A stretch of 55,560 nucleotides of DNA from Enterobacter mori LMG 25706 (GCF_000211415.1 NZ_GL890776.1:1-55560), one strand, 5' to 3'. Shown: positions 38,664-53,755, counted from the first letter of the stretch. Numbers and translations are program-made. Notes: generated by a model from the letters alone, not told the origin.

Positions 38664-39042
38664 TAAAGGCCTCCAGCAGCGGAATATCCGCCGGGGCTAA
38701 GTCGTAGGCGAACGCCTCTTCCGGTGTACACCACACCAGCGCGCTGTGGTAGTGCGCCGTGAGCTCTCCACTGAAGACGGGAACATGCCAGGCGTGCAGG
38801 TTGATTAATCGCTGCGACACTTCGCGCTGGTGGCTTGCCACGTAGTGCGCAGGCTGAGCCTCAATACCCAACTCTTCACGCAGTTCGCGGATCAGCGCCT
38901 CGGGCTGGGTTTCACCGGCTTCGACTTTCCCGCCTGCAAATTCCCACATTCCCGGCTGGTCGGCGTGGGCAGGGAGCTGCGCCAGTAAAATGTTGTCGTC
39001 TTTTTCGATGATGGCGGCAACGACATCGAGTGTTTTCAGCAT
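38626..39042 (-). CDS. nudG: CTP pyrophosphohydrolase NudG
   Basis: A Nudix hydrolase acting on CTP, dCTP and oxidised or 5-methyl pyrimidine nucleotides. The Nudix box is GGKVEAGETQPEALIRELRE then ELGI, followed by HAWHVPVFSG as in E. coli NudG. The ATG at 39042 is preferred to a TTG three codons upstream. It is divergent from the AhpD-like gene. Confidence 0.9.
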   Translation of the reverse strand: MLKTLDVVAAIIEKDDNILLAQLPAHADQPGMWEFAGGKVEAGETQPEALIRELREELGIEAQPAHYVASHQREVSQRLINLHAWHVPVFSGELTAHYHSALVWCTPEEAFAYDLAPADIPLLEAFIILRDARPADSC

Positions 39043-39117
39043 GGTCGTCAATAATTGTTAGCAAAAAAAGACATATTATCGTGCTCTTTCTCAGAGTCCA
39101 GCTATCAGGAGAATCAG

Positions 39118-39687
39118 GTGAAAAAGACCACCACCTGGGTTGCCCCCATCGAATCCCTTCCCGCCAGCCTTAAGCCGATTGCCGCCATGCAGAAAAAAAA
39201 TTTTGGCGCGGTGCTTAATCCCACTCGCTGGTGGGGACGGATGCCGCGTCTGTTCTGGCTGGTGGCGCTGTTCGTCGGTTATCTGGAGCGCCGCAAGGCA
39301 CCTCTTTCCCCGGTGCTGCGTTCACTGCTGATGACACGCGTGTCGCAGCTGTGTCACTGCGCATTTTGTATTGATGCCAACAGCCTGCGGCTTGCCGAGC
39401 GGGCGGGCGCGCTGGATAAAGTTCAGGCGGTGAGCCACTGGCGTGAAAGCGATGTATTCAGCGACGAGGAGTGCGCTGCGCTGGCGTATGCCGAAGCCGT
39501 CAGCGCCACGCCGCCTCAGGTGGATGACGTGGTCAAAGCGCAGTTGAAGCGCCACTTTACAGACGACGCGATTACCGAAATGACGGCGTTGATTGCGTTT
39601 CAAAACCTCTCGGCACGTTTCAATGCCGCGCTCGACATTCCTGCTCAGGGGCTGTGCGCTACCTTTAAAGAGAAACCCCATGCTTGA
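39118..39687 (+). CDS. ynjA: AhpD-like carboxymuconolactone decarboxylase-family protein
   Basis: 189 residues of the AhpD/CMD fold, corresponding to E. coli YnjA by sequence and by position near ynjF. The CHCAFCIDANSLRLAERAG motif has the CxxC pair of this peroxidase-like family. The GTG at 39118 is chosen because AGGAGA stands just upstream; a longer frame from 39055 lacks a site. It overlaps ynjF by 8 bp. In E. coli ynjA lies between ydjZ and ynjB, so it has moved. Confidence 0.8.
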   Translation: MKKTTTWVAPIESLPASLKPIAAMQKKNFGAVLNPTRWWGRMPRLFWLVALFVGYLERRKAPLSPVLRSLLMTRVSQLCHCAFCIDANSLRLAERAGALDKVQAVSHWRESDVFSDEECAALAYAEAVSATPPQVDDVVKAQLKRHFTDDAITEMTALIAFQNLSARFNAALDIPAQGLCATFKEKPHA

Positions 39688-40297
39688 TAAACACCTGCAT
39701 CCTCGCCTGAAACCTCTCCTTAACCAGCTCGTGGCCGTGCTGGATAAATCCTTTATTACCCCTGATGGCCTGACGTTAACGGGATTTGCCGTCGGCGTGC
39801 TGGCGCTGCCGTTTCTGGCGCTCGGCTGGTATTTTGCTGCGCTGGTCGCCATCGTATTCAACCGCCTGCTGGATGGTCTGGACGGTGCGCTGGCGCGCCG
39901 CAGGGGATTAACCGATGCGGGAGGGTTTCTGGATATCGCGCTCGATTTTCTGTTTTACGCGCTGGTCCCGTTTGGCTTTGCCCTGGCTGCGCCCGCCGAG
40001 AATGCGCTGGCCGCCGCCTGGCTGTTGTTCGCGTTTATCGGCACCGGCAGCAGTTTTCTGGCGTTTGCGGCGCTGGCGGCGAAACACGATATCGACAACC
40101 CCGGCTATGCGCACAAGTCGTTTTATTACATCGGTGGGCTAACGGAAGGGACGGAAACCATCGCGCTGTTCGTACTGTGCTGCCTGTTTCCGGCGCACTT
40201 TACGCTGTTTGCGTGGATATTCGGCGCGTTGTGCTGGCTGACCACCACAACGCGCATCTGGAGCGGCTATGTGACGCTGAAGTCACTCAACGCTTAG
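39680..40297 (+). CDS. ynjF: CDP-alcohol phosphatidyltransferase-family protein YnjF
   Basis: A 205-residue inner-membrane enzyme with about five to six helices. The catalytic motif D-x2-DG-x2-AR-x8-G-x3-D-x3-D is complete in DGLDGALARRRGLTDAGGF and LDIALD. The ATG at 39680 matches E. coli YnjF; the longer frame lies inside ynjA. Its phospholipid product is not established. It ends 4 bp inside ynjE, convergent. Confidence 0.92.
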   Translation: MLDKHLHPRLKPLLNQLVAVLDKSFITPDGLTLTGFAVGVLALPFLALGWYFAALVAIVFNRLLDGLDGALARRRGLTDAGGFLDIALDFLFYALVPFGFALAAPAENALAAAWLLFAFIGTGSSFLAFAALAAKHDIDNPGYAHKSFYYIGGLTEGTETIALFVLCCLFPAHFTLFAWIFGALCWLTTTTRIWSGYVTLKSLNA

Positions 40298-41601
40298 AGG
40301 GTACTCTCAGGCCCGCGTTTGCCGGTAGAGACCGGATTTTGCGGATGACTGCTCCATTCGTACCAGCCGCCGTCATAGACGGCGACGTTCTTCCAGCCCA
40401 TCGCGCGGGCGTACATAAAGCTTTCTGACGCCCGCCAGCCGGTGCCGCAGTAAAACGCGACGTGCTGCTCAGGCTGGATGTGCCAGGTCTTCCACATAGC
40501 GGCTATATCATCGGCGCTGCGCATGGTGCCATCCGGGTTATGGAAATCTTCCATGTGGGTCGCGTCGCTGCCCGCGTGACCCCAGCGCGCCCCGGCAATT
40601 TCACCTTTGGGCTTGATGTAGCTGTAGCCGCTGGTGTCACCGATAAACTCCGGCCACGAACGAATGCTGACCAGCGAGGCATCCTGACGATGCAGCATGC
40701 CGCGCGCCTGTTCCATATCCACCATCAGCTGCGGCTGGCCGGGGATCGGTGCACCGAAATCCGGGGCGGGCTTCACGTTTGCGGGCATACCGCGCTCAAC
40801 CGGCAGGTTGGCCTCTGACCATGCTTTCCAGCCGCCGTCGAGAATGCGAACATCCTTCACGCCCGCATACAGCATGATTTGCGCCACGCGCGCGGCGGCG
40901 TAAACGTCACGGCCATACAGAATGACGGTGGTATCGTGACGGATCCCGTGCTTCGCCAGCATCGCTTGCAGCGCGTCGTCAGAAACCTTATTCCACAGCG
41001 GCTCGCTTTCCCCCTCGTTAGTGTCGATGTAACCCGCGCCGGGGATATGGTTCAGCAGGTAAAACTTCGGTGCGCCCCAGGCGGCTTCAATCACTTTCCA
41101 GTCGCCAGCCGGGGCGGCGGTGACCGGTTTGCCTTGTTGCAGCTGGTGGATCCACTGCGGGTAGACAAGTTGTTCAAAGTGCGGCAGGCGCTGCAGGCGG
41201 TCGGGCGTTTGCAGGGCATCGCTGAGAAGCGACACATGCGCGTATCCGGCCTTCTCCAGGCGGGCTTTAACGGCCTGGTTTTCGGCATCGCGACCGTAAA
41301 GGGCAATGGGCGTGGAGGGGGTAAGCTGATGCTGCTTTATCCACGCGCTAATCTGCTCGTCGCTCATGGCACTAAGCCAGGAGGCCGCCAGGTTGAGCGC
41401 GGCGGGTTCATGCCCGGAGGGGCCGCTGAGCGTTTGCGGCCAGCCGTTGTAAAACGCGCTGGGGCGGGTGTCGATGGCTTTGCCCTGTTGTGCCTGCAGT
41501 TCGGCCAGCGTAAGCGAAGAGGACATATCAGCCGCCACGGCGGAGAGTGAGGCGAGGCCGCAGAGCAGGGCCAGCGCGGTCAGTTGAGAAACACGTTTCA
41601 T
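40294..41601 (-). CDS. ynjE: Rhodanese-like thiosulfate sulfurtransferase YnjE
   Basis: A 435-residue exported sulfurtransferase, the E. coli length. A signal peptide (about 1-23, ending SAVAADM) precedes three rhodanese-like domains. The active-site loop FYCGTGWRAS has Cys385. The start is MKRVSQLTALALL, 24 codons inside the open frame. It follows the ynjBCD transporter genes, suggesting a sulfur- or thiamin-related substrate, but this is unproven. Confidence 0.94.
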   Translation of the reverse strand: MKRVSQLTALALLCGLASLSAVAADMSSSLTLAELQAQQGKAIDTRPSAFYNGWPQTLSGPSGHEPAALNLAASWLSAMSDEQISAWIKQHQLTPSTPIALYGRDAENQAVKARLEKAGYAHVSLLSDALQTPDRLQRLPHFEQLVYPQWIHQLQQGKPVTAAPAGDWKVIEAAWGAPKFYLLNHIPGAGYIDTNEGESEPLWNKVSDDALQAMLAKHGIRHDTTVILYGRDVYAAARVAQIMLYAGVKDVRILDGGWKAWSEANLPVERGMPANVKPAPDFGAPIPGQPQLMVDMEQARGMLHRQDASLVSIRSWPEFIGDTSGYSYIKPKGEIAGARWGHAGSDATHMEDFHNPDGTMRSADDIAAMWKTWHIQPEQHVAFYCGTGWRASESFMYARAMGWKNVAVYDGGWYEWSSHPQNPVSTGKRGPESTL

Positions 41602-41674
41602 CGAATAACCTGACGTCAGTAAAAGAGGGGGGCATTGTCGTCTCTCCCGGATCTGAAAACATTGCGTTAGCACA

Positions 41675-42295
41675 TTATTGCCAGCGAGAAATCTCGATCA
41701 CCTTGCCACCGGGCGGAATGTCTTCCTCATCATGGGTGACCAGCACCGCTGGAATATTACGCGCACGAACGGCGTCAAACACCCAGGTTCGAAACGTCGT
41801 TCGTAACGCTTTATCGAGGCGGCTGAAAGGTTCATCCAGCAATAATGCCTGCGGCTCCGCAAGCAGGGCGCGCAGCAGGCTGACCCGGGCGCGTTCTCCG
41901 CCGGAAAGCGTAGCAGGGTCGCTGGCAGAGTAATTTTCCAGCCCGGCAGAACGTAGCGCCTGCTCAACGCGTTCTCGACGCGCCTCGCCTTTAATGCGGG
42001 AAGGCAGGGCGAGCATCAGGTTTTGCCCGACGCTGAAGTGGTCAAACAGCAGGGCGTCCTGAAAGAGGATCCCTAAACCACGCGTTTCCACGGGCAAGGT
42101 GTCACAGCGGCGTTCTTCAAGCCACAGTTCTCCCTGCGCCTTAAAATCAGAAGATAACGCCCCCACCATCCAGGAGAAAAGTGTCGATTTCCCGCTTCCG
42201 GACGGCCCCATCAGGGTCATTATCTCCCCGCGCGGTACACAAAAATTGACCTGCCGGAAAAGCGGTTCAATGGTGAGATTTTGCACCTTTAACAT
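41675..42295 (-). CDS. ynjD: ABC transporter ATP-binding protein YnjD
   Basis: 206 residues with Walker A GPSGSGKST (30-38), signature LSGGERARVSLLRAL, Walker B ALLLDEP and the switch histidine in LVTHDEED. It matches E. coli YnjD. Its start overlaps the ynjC stop as TAATG, so the subunits are translationally coupled. The transporter with YnjB and YnjC is an uncharacterised importer. Confidence 0.94.
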   Translation of the reverse strand: MLKVQNLTIEPLFRQVNFCVPRGEIMTLMGPSGSGKSTLFSWMVGALSSDFKAQGELWLEERRCDTLPVETRGLGILFQDALLFDHFSVGQNLMLALPSRIKGEARRERVEQALRSAGLENYSASDPATLSGGERARVSLLRALLAEPQALLLDEPFSRLDKALRTTFRTWVFDAVRARNIPAVLVTHDEEDIPPGGKVIEISRWQ

Positions 42296-43830
42296 TATCG
42301 TAATCCTCGACGGTAGCGGCCTGCCAGTCTGGATAAGAGGGCGGCGGTGCCAAAAACGATGCCCGTCACTAACAGTAATCCCAGCGCGCGGGTAGCCAGG
42401 ACTGGAAGACTTCCTCCGCTGCTGAGCGCCACGGTTTCAGTGGTCAGCGTGGCAAAACGCCCGGCACCCAGCCACAGTGTGGGCATGTATTGCGCCATGC
42501 TCACCGAAAACCCGGTGGCAAAAGCCAGTAACGCCGGGCGTACCAGCAGGGGGCATTTTAGCATCCAGAATATTTTCATCCGTCCCCAGCCACGCGTTCT
42601 GGCGGAGAGGAACAGTCGGGGATCCAGCTTTTGCCAGGCAGGTTGCAGCACCAGCAGCGTCCAGGGCAGCACCCACAGCAGGTGCCCCCAGAGCACGGCA
42701 GCGAACTGCCCGTCGATGCCCAGCGTGAGCGCAACGGCATATTGACCGGAGACAAGAGGTAGAGCGGGCAACGCGAGCGGCAGCCAGATCCACAGCGCGC
42801 GTCTTTTGGGCCCCCATTCGAGCCAGAGAAAACTCAGCCCAAGCGCCAGCACGCCAGAGAGCATCCCCAGCGTAAGGCTGGTGGTTAACGGGGACAGCGC
42901 GGCCGCTTCGGGACGCGCTAAACCGAGCAGCACGATGGCACAGAGGATCCCACATCCCGGTAGCCACCAGGCGAGCGACTTTTTCGGTACCGGCAGGGAC
43001 GCGCGGCGCCTGACGCCGGAAAGGTTCGGCAAGGTGCGTCGCCAGGCTCTCCAGATGCCGAATCCCACGCCGGCCAGCAGCGCCAGAGTCAGGAGTAAGA
43101 GAAGGCAAACGAGCGTTCCCTGCGCCTGCTGCTGCGCATCGCCCTGGCTGAGCCACTGCCAGGCCAGCACCGCCAGCGTGGGGGGATTACCTGGCCCCAG
43201 AATAATGGCAACATCCACCACAGACAGCGACCAGGCCAGAACGGCCAGCATCACGGCCCCCAGCGCGGGGGCAATGGTCGGCAGGACCAGCCAGCACAGG
43301 CGCTGAAGGCGTCCGTAACCGAGGGTACGCAAAACCACATTCTTCTGCGCCAACTGCGCTTCAGGTAGCGCGGCATAGAGTGCCCACAGGACAAACGCGC
43401 TCCCTTTGACCGCGAGCGTCAGCCCCAGCCCGATGCCATAACGATCGAGTTGCCGTGAGCAGAAAGTGCAGACCTGATAAAACAGCCCTCCCTCGGCAAA
43501 CAGGAGTAACGCGCTGGTCGCGAAAGCGACGTGGGGCACCGCCAGCATCCAGGGTAACTGCGTGCACAAGCGATGCCAGCGTTCGCCGGGCCACAGCAGC
43601 GTGATGAACCCCAGGGCAATCACCAGCGAACCCAGCGTTGCCAACAGCGTCGAGACCAGCGTGGCGGCAAACGCCTGCGGCAACTGGGGATCGTCGGCCA
43701 GTGCCTGCCAGCTATCGAGCGACAGCGCCGGGGTAAACAGCATAGCGACGGCAGGAAGCAGCGGGAGATAAATCACCGCCATTACCAGCCAGATCGCCGC
43801 GCTTAGCGGGTGCCGTAACGGCGAAGCCAT
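42295..43830 (-). CDS. ynjC: ABC transporter permease YnjC
   Basis: A 511-residue permease with about twelve helices made of two fused permease domains, as in E. coli YnjC and similar to ThiP/FbpB-type permeases. It overlaps ynjB by 28 bp and ynjD by 1 bp. With YnjD as ATPase and YnjB as binding protein it forms a type I importer. Confidence 0.94.
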   Translation of the reverse strand: MASPLRHPLSAAIWLVMAVIYLPLLPAVAMLFTPALSLDSWQALADDPQLPQAFAATLVSTLLATLGSLVIALGFITLLWPGERWHRLCTQLPWMLAVPHVAFATSALLLFAEGGLFYQVCTFCSRQLDRYGIGLGLTLAVKGSAFVLWALYAALPEAQLAQKNVVLRTLGYGRLQRLCWLVLPTIAPALGAVMLAVLAWSLSVVDVAIILGPGNPPTLAVLAWQWLSQGDAQQQAQGTLVCLLLLLTLALLAGVGFGIWRAWRRTLPNLSGVRRRASLPVPKKSLAWWLPGCGILCAIVLLGLARPEAAALSPLTTSLTLGMLSGVLALGLSFLWLEWGPKRRALWIWLPLALPALPLVSGQYAVALTLGIDGQFAAVLWGHLLWVLPWTLLVLQPAWQKLDPRLFLSARTRGWGRMKIFWMLKCPLLVRPALLAFATGFSVSMAQYMPTLWLGAGRFATLTTETVALSSGGSLPVLATRALGLLLVTGIVFGTAALLSRLAGRYRRGLR

Positions 43831-44972
43831 TCCTGCTCCAGCGCGTTAACCCAGGCGGCGTGCGGTTCAGGAAGAACTGCCGGTAACGCTTCTGGCGTGT
43901 GGCTGCGAAGCCGCTTCGCCTCATCGGCGGGTAGCGTTCCCGCGTCCAGCACGCTCGGGTCACCCCACACGGCCGGGTCGGCTTTGCGGATCTGCGCCTG
44001 CGGTGAAAGCAGGAAGTTTGCCACCACTTTTGCCCCCGCACTGGCGCTGGCATTCGCCGGAATGGCGACAAAATGGACGTTACCGATTGTGCCGTTCTTA
44101 AACCCGAAGCTGTAGCTGTCGGCAGGCAGTTCACCGCTGGCGACCTTTTGCCGGGCATGCGCTGGGTTAAAGGTCATCGACAGAGTCAGGTTGCCGCTGG
44201 CGAGCAGGGCATCCATGCGCGCGGGCGAGGGCGGAAAATCTTGCCCTTTACGCCACAGTAGAGGATGCAGCGTGTCGAGGTAGCGCCACAGCGGCGCGGT
44301 AACCTGCTGGAAGGTATCATCCGGCGCTTTTTTTAGCGCGTCAGGCTGCGTGGTGAGCGTCAGAAGCAGCTGTTCCAGGAACGCCGTGCCGGTAAAGTCA
44401 GGCGGGCGCGGATAAGTGACATTGCCCGGATGCTGCTGCGCCCAGGCCAGCAATGCCTGAGGGGTATCTGGCGGCGCAGGCATGCTTGCTTTACGGGCGA
44501 TAAAGGTCAGCTGCGCGCCGCCCCACGGCGATTCTGCTCCCTCGGTTGGTATGGCAAAATCCTCCGTAACCGGTTTACGCGTATCAACGTATCGCCAGTT
44601 CGGCAGCTGTTGCGCCCATTCGGTTTGGAGCAAACCCGCCTCTTTTAGGGTGCGGAAATTTTCTCCGTTAACCCAGAGTAAATCGACCGAGCCGTTGTGG
44701 TTTCGCCCTGCGGCATGTTCCGTCTGGATGCGTTTTACCGCATCGGCGGCATCCGCCAGACGAACAATTCTGAGGTCAATCGCGTAGTGCGTTTTCATTT
44801 CGCCGCTAACCCAGTCCAGGTAGCGGTTTACCGCCGGATCGCCACCCCAGGCATTAAACCAGACGGTCTGGCCTTTTGCCTGTTGTTGAAGGGATTGCCA
44901 GCTGTCTGCAGAAAAGGCTGGCGTCGCCAACAGCAGGCTTGTCAGAAACGCGCAAAAACGCACACAGCGCAT
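43803..44972 (-). CDS. ynjB: ABC transporter substrate-binding protein YnjB
   Basis: A 389-residue periplasmic binding protein with a signal peptide (about 1-21, cleavage near AFSA-DSW) that matches E. coli YnjB (388). The family is related to thiamin- and iron-type binding proteins. The ligand is unknown. It is the first gene of ynjBCD and lies directly behind the TVP38-type gene, separated by 6 bp. Confidence 0.93.
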   Translation of the reverse strand: MRCVRFCAFLTSLLLATPAFSADSWQSLQQQAKGQTVWFNAWGGDPAVNRYLDWVSGEMKTHYAIDLRIVRLADAADAVKRIQTEHAAGRNHNGSVDLLWVNGENFRTLKEAGLLQTEWAQQLPNWRYVDTRKPVTEDFAIPTEGAESPWGGAQLTFIARKASMPAPPDTPQALLAWAQQHPGNVTYPRPPDFTGTAFLEQLLLTLTTQPDALKKAPDDTFQQVTAPLWRYLDTLHPLLWRKGQDFPPSPARMDALLASGNLTLSMTFNPAHARQKVASGELPADSYSFGFKNGTIGNVHFVAIPANASASAGAKVVANFLLSPQAQIRKADPAVWGDPSVLDAGTLPADEAKRLRSHTPEALPAVLPEPHAAWVNALEQEWLRRYGTR

Positions 44973-44978
44973 AATGCC

Positions 44979-45662
44979 TCACTTTTTGAACGAAGAGGTG
45001 TAACGGGAAAAGAGCCAGCGGGTGGCCAGCGGGAATAACCCCAGTAGTGTAAAGGCGAACAGCACACCCGGCGACAAAATATCGCGCAGTGATGTCACTC
45101 TTCCTAGCTCGCGCCCGGCGTTGAGAAAGACAACCGTTGCAGGCAGCATGGCGGCCTGACTTACCCACCAGTAGCGACGCACCGTGATGCGGGTCAGCCC
45201 CATCAGCAAATTCACCAGGAAAAACGGAAACAGCGGCATCAGGCGAAGGGCAAAAAGGTACCCCGCGCCGTCACGCGCCATCCCGGCATTGACCGTTTTC
45301 ATCTGTAGCGTAAAACGCCGTTGCACCCCGTCGCGAAGCAGATAACGGCTGGCGAGCATCGCCAGCGTGGCGCCGAGTGTGGATGCAAACGACACCAGCA
45401 GTACGCCTTCCCACAAGCTGAAAAGTGCACCACCCAGCAGCGTCAGGATGGCTGCGCCAGGGATCGACAGGGCGCTTACCACGACATAGATAACAAAATA
45501 GGTGAGCGCACTTCGCAGGGGGGCATGTTCGACCTGCGTGAGCAACGCCTGCTGGTGCGTTTTTATCACGTCGAGGGATAGCGTACCCGGTGGCAGGAGG
45601 ATGAACGCCAGCGCAAAGGCGCCCAGAAGGGCGCACAGGAAAAGTGTTTTTTGAATGTTCAC
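44979..45662 (-). CDS. TVP38/TMEM64 (DedA-like) inner-membrane protein
   Basis: A 227-residue membrane protein with about six helices. The SNARE-associated motif region GAAILTLLGGALFSLWEG and RLMPLFPFFLVNLLMGLTRI identify the family. E. coli has two such genes, ydjX and ydjZ, between xthA and ynjB. Only one is present here, and I cannot say which it represents. A lipid- or ion-transport role is suspected for the family. It is 6 bp from xthA and from ynjB, so the three may share a transcript. Confidence 0.88.
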   Translation of the reverse strand: MNIQKTLFLCALLGAFALAFILLPPGTLSLDVIKTHQQALLTQVEHAPLRSALTYFVIYVVVSALSIPGAAILTLLGGALFSLWEGVLLVSFASTLGATLAMLASRYLLRDGVQRRFTLQMKTVNAGMARDGAGYLFALRLMPLFPFFLVNLLMGLTRITVRRYWWVSQAAMLPATVVFLNAGRELGRVTSLRDILSPGVLFAFTLLGLFPLATRWLFSRYTSSFKK

Positions 45663-45668
45663 ACAGGG

Positions 45669-46475
45669 TTACAGCTTGAATTTCGCCCACACCGGCGCGT
45701 GGTCAGACGGTTTTTCCATGCTACGGATATCGTAGTCAATACCGGTTTCGATGCAGCGTTCTGCCAGCGGGGAGCTGGCCAGCAGCAGGTCGATGCGCAG
45801 GCCGCGGTTGTCATCAAAGCCTTTTGAGCGATAGTCAAACCACGAGAAGCGATCCTGCGTCTCCGGGTTGGCGGTACGGAAGGTATCCACCAGGCCCCAG
45901 TCCAGCAGGCGCTGCATCCACTCGCGCTCTTCCGGCAGGAAGGAACATTTGCCGGTACGCAGCCAGCGTTTGCGGCTGTCTTCACCAATGCCAATATCCA
46001 GGTCGGTCGGGCTGATGTTCACATCACCCATAATCAGCACCGGGTTGTCTTTGTTCAGTTCGGTGGTCAGATAGTCCTGCAGATCCTGATAAAACTTGGC
46101 TTTGGCCGGGAATTTGGTCGGATGGTCGCGGCTTTCGCCCTGGGGAAAGTAACCATTGATCACGGTGATGTTCCCCAGCGGGGAAGGCAGCTCCGCCATG
46201 ATGATGCGGCGCTGTGCTTCTTCGTCATCGCCGGGAAAACCACGGCGCTCAGAAACGGGCGTCTCTTTGGTCAACAGCGCAACGCCGTAATGGCCTTTCT
46301 GCCCATGATAAAAGACGTTGTAACCGAGTTTCGCCACCTCTTCGAGGGGGAACATGTCGTCGTGAACCTTGGTCTCCTGCAGGCCGATCACATCTGGCTG
46401 ATGTTGCTCAACAATGGCTTCAAGCTGATGAGGGCGGGCGCGCAGGCCGTTGATATTAAAAGAGACAAATTTCAT
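45669..46475 (-). CDS. xthA: Exonuclease III
   Basis: The major AP endonuclease and 3' repair exonuclease. 268 residues starting [20 protein letters not shown], the E. coli length, with catalytic Glu34 (LQETKV), the [11 protein letters not shown] loop and the C-terminal [10 protein letters not shown] histidine motif. The frame is open 25 codons upstream without homology. Confidence 0.97.
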   Translation of the reverse strand: MKFVSFNINGLRARPHQLEAIVEQHQPDVIGLQETKVHDDMFPLEEVAKLGYNVFYHGQKGHYGVALLTKETPVSERRGFPGDDEEAQRRIIMAELPSPLGNITVINGYFPQGESRDHPTKFPAKAKFYQDLQDYLTTELNKDNPVLIMGDVNISPTDLDIGIGEDSRKRWLRTGKCSFLPEEREWMQRLLDWGLVDTFRTANPETQDRFSWFDYRSKGFDDNRGLRIDLLLASSPLAERCIETGIDYDIRSMEKPSDHAPVWAKFKL

Positions 46476-46573
46476 AGTCGCTGCCAGTGCAAGGTGAATA
46501 GTGCATGGATGGTAGCAGAAATTGTGTCGTCTGTTATCCGCTTCGCCCAATTACTGCGACAGATAATGCCAAC

Positions 46574-46590
46574 GGTGCAATTTTTGCACC
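46574..46590. promoter_or_regulatory. Palindrome upstream of astC
   Basis: GGTGCAA and TTGCACC flank three T, about 260 bp before the astC sigma-54 promoter. The half-sites are those of NtrC (TGCACC/GGTGCA) but in everted order, so it may be part of an enhancer or another operator. Confidence 0.35.
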
Positions 46591-46726
46591 ATTCTGACGC
46601 ACCTTGCCCCCAAACAGAGCGTAAATGGTCAATAAATTTCGCGAGCGATCACAATTCCAGAATTATATTTGGCCTGTGCATACTCTTTCTGATTTTCATG
46701 CGGCAAAGCGCCGCTTGTCGTAAAAA

Positions 46727-46756
46727 TATTCACTTTTTATGCATTAACAGTGAATA
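46727..46756. promoter_or_regulatory. Inverted repeat upstream of astC, candidate ArgR region
   Basis: TATTCACT and AGTGAATA are perfect 8 bp arms 14 bp apart. ArgR half-sites contain TGAAT/ATTCA, and ArgR with arginine activates ast in E. coli and Salmonella. Spacing differs from a single ARG box. Confidence 0.4.
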
Positions 46757-46770
46757 ACTCCATATCGTAA

Positions 46771-51956
<5,186 letters not shown>

Positions 51957-51965
51957 GGGGCTGAT

Positions 51966-52931
51966 ATGGAAAATTTACTGGCGCTGACGCTGGCAGACGA
52001 AACGCCCGAACAGACTGAGGGCGATGGCCCCTCATTCCACTGGCGCTGGCTGGGACGGGGTGTACTTGAACTGACGCCGTTTGCGCAAAGCGACATATCG
52101 CTTCTGCTGTCGAGCGGTATTCACGGCAACGAAACTGCACCCGTTGAGATTGTCGACCTGCTGCTGCGCGCGTTGTACCGTGGAGAGATTACGCTCGCGT
52201 GTCGCGTGCTGGTGGTGTTTGGCAATCCGCCAGCGCTGGCGCAAAACAAACGTTACCTGGTGAGTGATATCAACCGGATGTTTGGGGGCCGCTGGTCGCA
52301 GTTCCCCCAAAGCGATGAAACGGCGCGCGCGCAGTGGCTGGAGAGCGTAGTGACGACGTTTTTTGTCACCGCGGGGGGAACGCGCTGGCACCTCGACCTG
52401 CATACGGCTATCCGTGCCTCTTATCATGTGCGTTTTGGGGTACTGCCGCAGCGCAGTCAGCCCTGGGATGAAACCTTTCTGAGCTGGCTGGGGGATGCGG
52501 GGCTGGAAGCCCTGGTCTTCCATCAGCCGCCGGGCGGCACGTTCACCCATTTTACGTGTGAAAACTTCGCCGCGCCGGCCTGCACGCTGGAGCTGGGAAA
52601 AGCGCTGCCTTTCGGGGAGAACGATCTGACGCGCTTTGCTCCGACGCACTCTGCGCTTCGGGCGCTGCTCGGCGGCACCGCCCCGGAACATGCGCACGAG
52701 CCCGTCGTGCGTTATCGGGTCGTGCAGCAGATCACCCGTCGCAGCGATGCCTTCCTTCTCCATATGGCGGCCCACACGCTGAACTTCACGCCGTTCCGTC
52801 AAGGGGCACTCCTGGCAGAAGACGGTGACGAGCGATACGAGGTGCAGAGAGCCACAGAGTATGTTTTATTCCCCAATCCGTCGGTGGCGTTTGGTCTGCG
52901 AGCCGGACTGATGCTGGAAAAATTAGCCTGA
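51966..52931 (+). CDS. astE: Succinylglutamate desuccinylase
   Basis: Fifth step: frees glutamate and succinate. 321 residues of the zinc carboxypeptidase-like AstE/aspartoacylase family, with zinc ligands in [10 protein letters not shown] and HLDLHTAI and the glutamate in TLELGKA. It ends the operon and is followed immediately by a strong terminator. Confidence 0.96.
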   Translation: MENLLALTLADETPEQTEGDGPSFHWRWLGRGVLELTPFAQSDISLLLSSGIHGNETAPVEIVDLLLRALYRGEITLACRVLVVFGNPPALAQNKRYLVSDINRMFGGRWSQFPQSDETARAQWLESVVTTFFVTAGGTRWHLDLHTAIRASYHVRFGVLPQRSQPWDETFLSWLGDAGLEALVFHQPPGGTFTHFTCENFAAPACTLELGKALPFGENDLTRFAPTHSALRALLGGTAPEHAHEPVVRYRVVQQITRRSDAFLLHMAAHTLNFTPFRQGALLAEDGDERYEVQRATEYVLFPNPSVAFGLRAGLMLEKLA

Positions 52932-52970
52932 TAATTTCCCCTCTTGAAGTAAGAGGGGAAATTATTTTCT
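52931..52970 (+). terminator. astCADBE terminator
   Basis: TAATTTCCCCTCTT and AAGAGGGGAAATTA are perfect 14 bp arms with a five-base loop, then TTTTCTT. The rest of 52971-53260 is the AT-rich spy promoter region. Confidence 0.9.
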
Positions 52971-53152
52971 TAGCAATGAAGGCGGTTATATCTCTTTTGC
53001 AGAATATTCCTGGGTAATTGCTTTATTAATAAACGCCACTTCGTTATACTTCTACATAATCTCTTTAAAATCAGTATATTGAATATTTATGTTTCACCTC
53101 TCCATGTTTTATCCTTAATTCCTCCACATTTGGCGAAAAATTGTTTTTTACA

Positions 53153-53167
53153 CTTTCATTGTTTTAC
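53153..53167 (-). promoter_or_regulatory. Candidate CpxR site upstream of spy
   Basis: The minus strand reads GTAAA-ACAAT-GAAAG, one perfect and one partial half of GTAAA-N5-GTAAA, about 100 bp before spy. E. coli spy is activated by CpxR and BaeR. Confidence 0.35.
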
Positions 53168-53260
53168 CGTTGCTCTGACTAATTGACGATAAACCCCGTA
53201 AAGTGAATATCGTCAACACGGCATAGCGCCGAAGAATAACTGAAAGTAAGGAAATACATT

Positions 53261-53755
53261 ATGCGTAAGTTAACTGCACTGTTTGTTGCCTCTACCCTGG
53301 CTCTGGGCGCTACCAGCATGGCGTTCGCCGCAGATACCGCCACCACGACCGCCGCGCCAACTGAAGGCAAAATGATGATGCATCATAAAGGCAAGCCGGG
53401 TATGCACCATGAGATGATGATGTTTAAAGACCTGAATCTGACCGACGCGCAGAAACAGCAGGTTCGCGACATCATGAAAAGCCAGCGTGACCAGATGAAA
53501 CGTCCTCCGCTGGAAGAGCGCCGCGCGATGCATGACATCATTGCCAGCGACAGCTTCGATAAAGCGAAAGCGGAAGCGCAGATCGACAAAATGGCCGAGC
53601 AGCATAAAGCCCGCATGCTTGCCCACATGGAAACCCAGAATAAGATCTACAACATTCTGACCCCGGAACAGAAAAAACAGTTTAATGCCAATTTTGAGAA
53701 GCGTCTGACAGAACGTCCGGCGCCAGAAGGTAAAATGCCAGCACCAACCGAATAA
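53261..53755 (+). CDS. spy: ATP-independent periplasmic chaperone Spy
   Basis: A 164-residue precursor with a signal peptide (about 1-23, MAFA-ADT). The mature protein is highly charged and helical with two LTxxQ motifs (LTDAQKQQ and LTPEQKKQ) typical of Spy/CpxP. It matches E. coli Spy (161) with a few insertions in the flexible N-terminal region. It suppresses aggregation of envelope proteins. AGTAAGGAAATACATT precedes the ATG. Confidence 0.96.
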   Translation: MRKLTALFVASTLALGATSMAFAADTATTTAAPTEGKMMMHHKGKPGMHHEMMMFKDLNLTDAQKQQVRDIMKSQRDQMKRPPLEERRAMHDIIASDSFDKAKAEAQIDKMAEQHKARMLAHMETQNKIYNILTPEQKKQFNANFEKRLTERPAPEGKMPAPTE

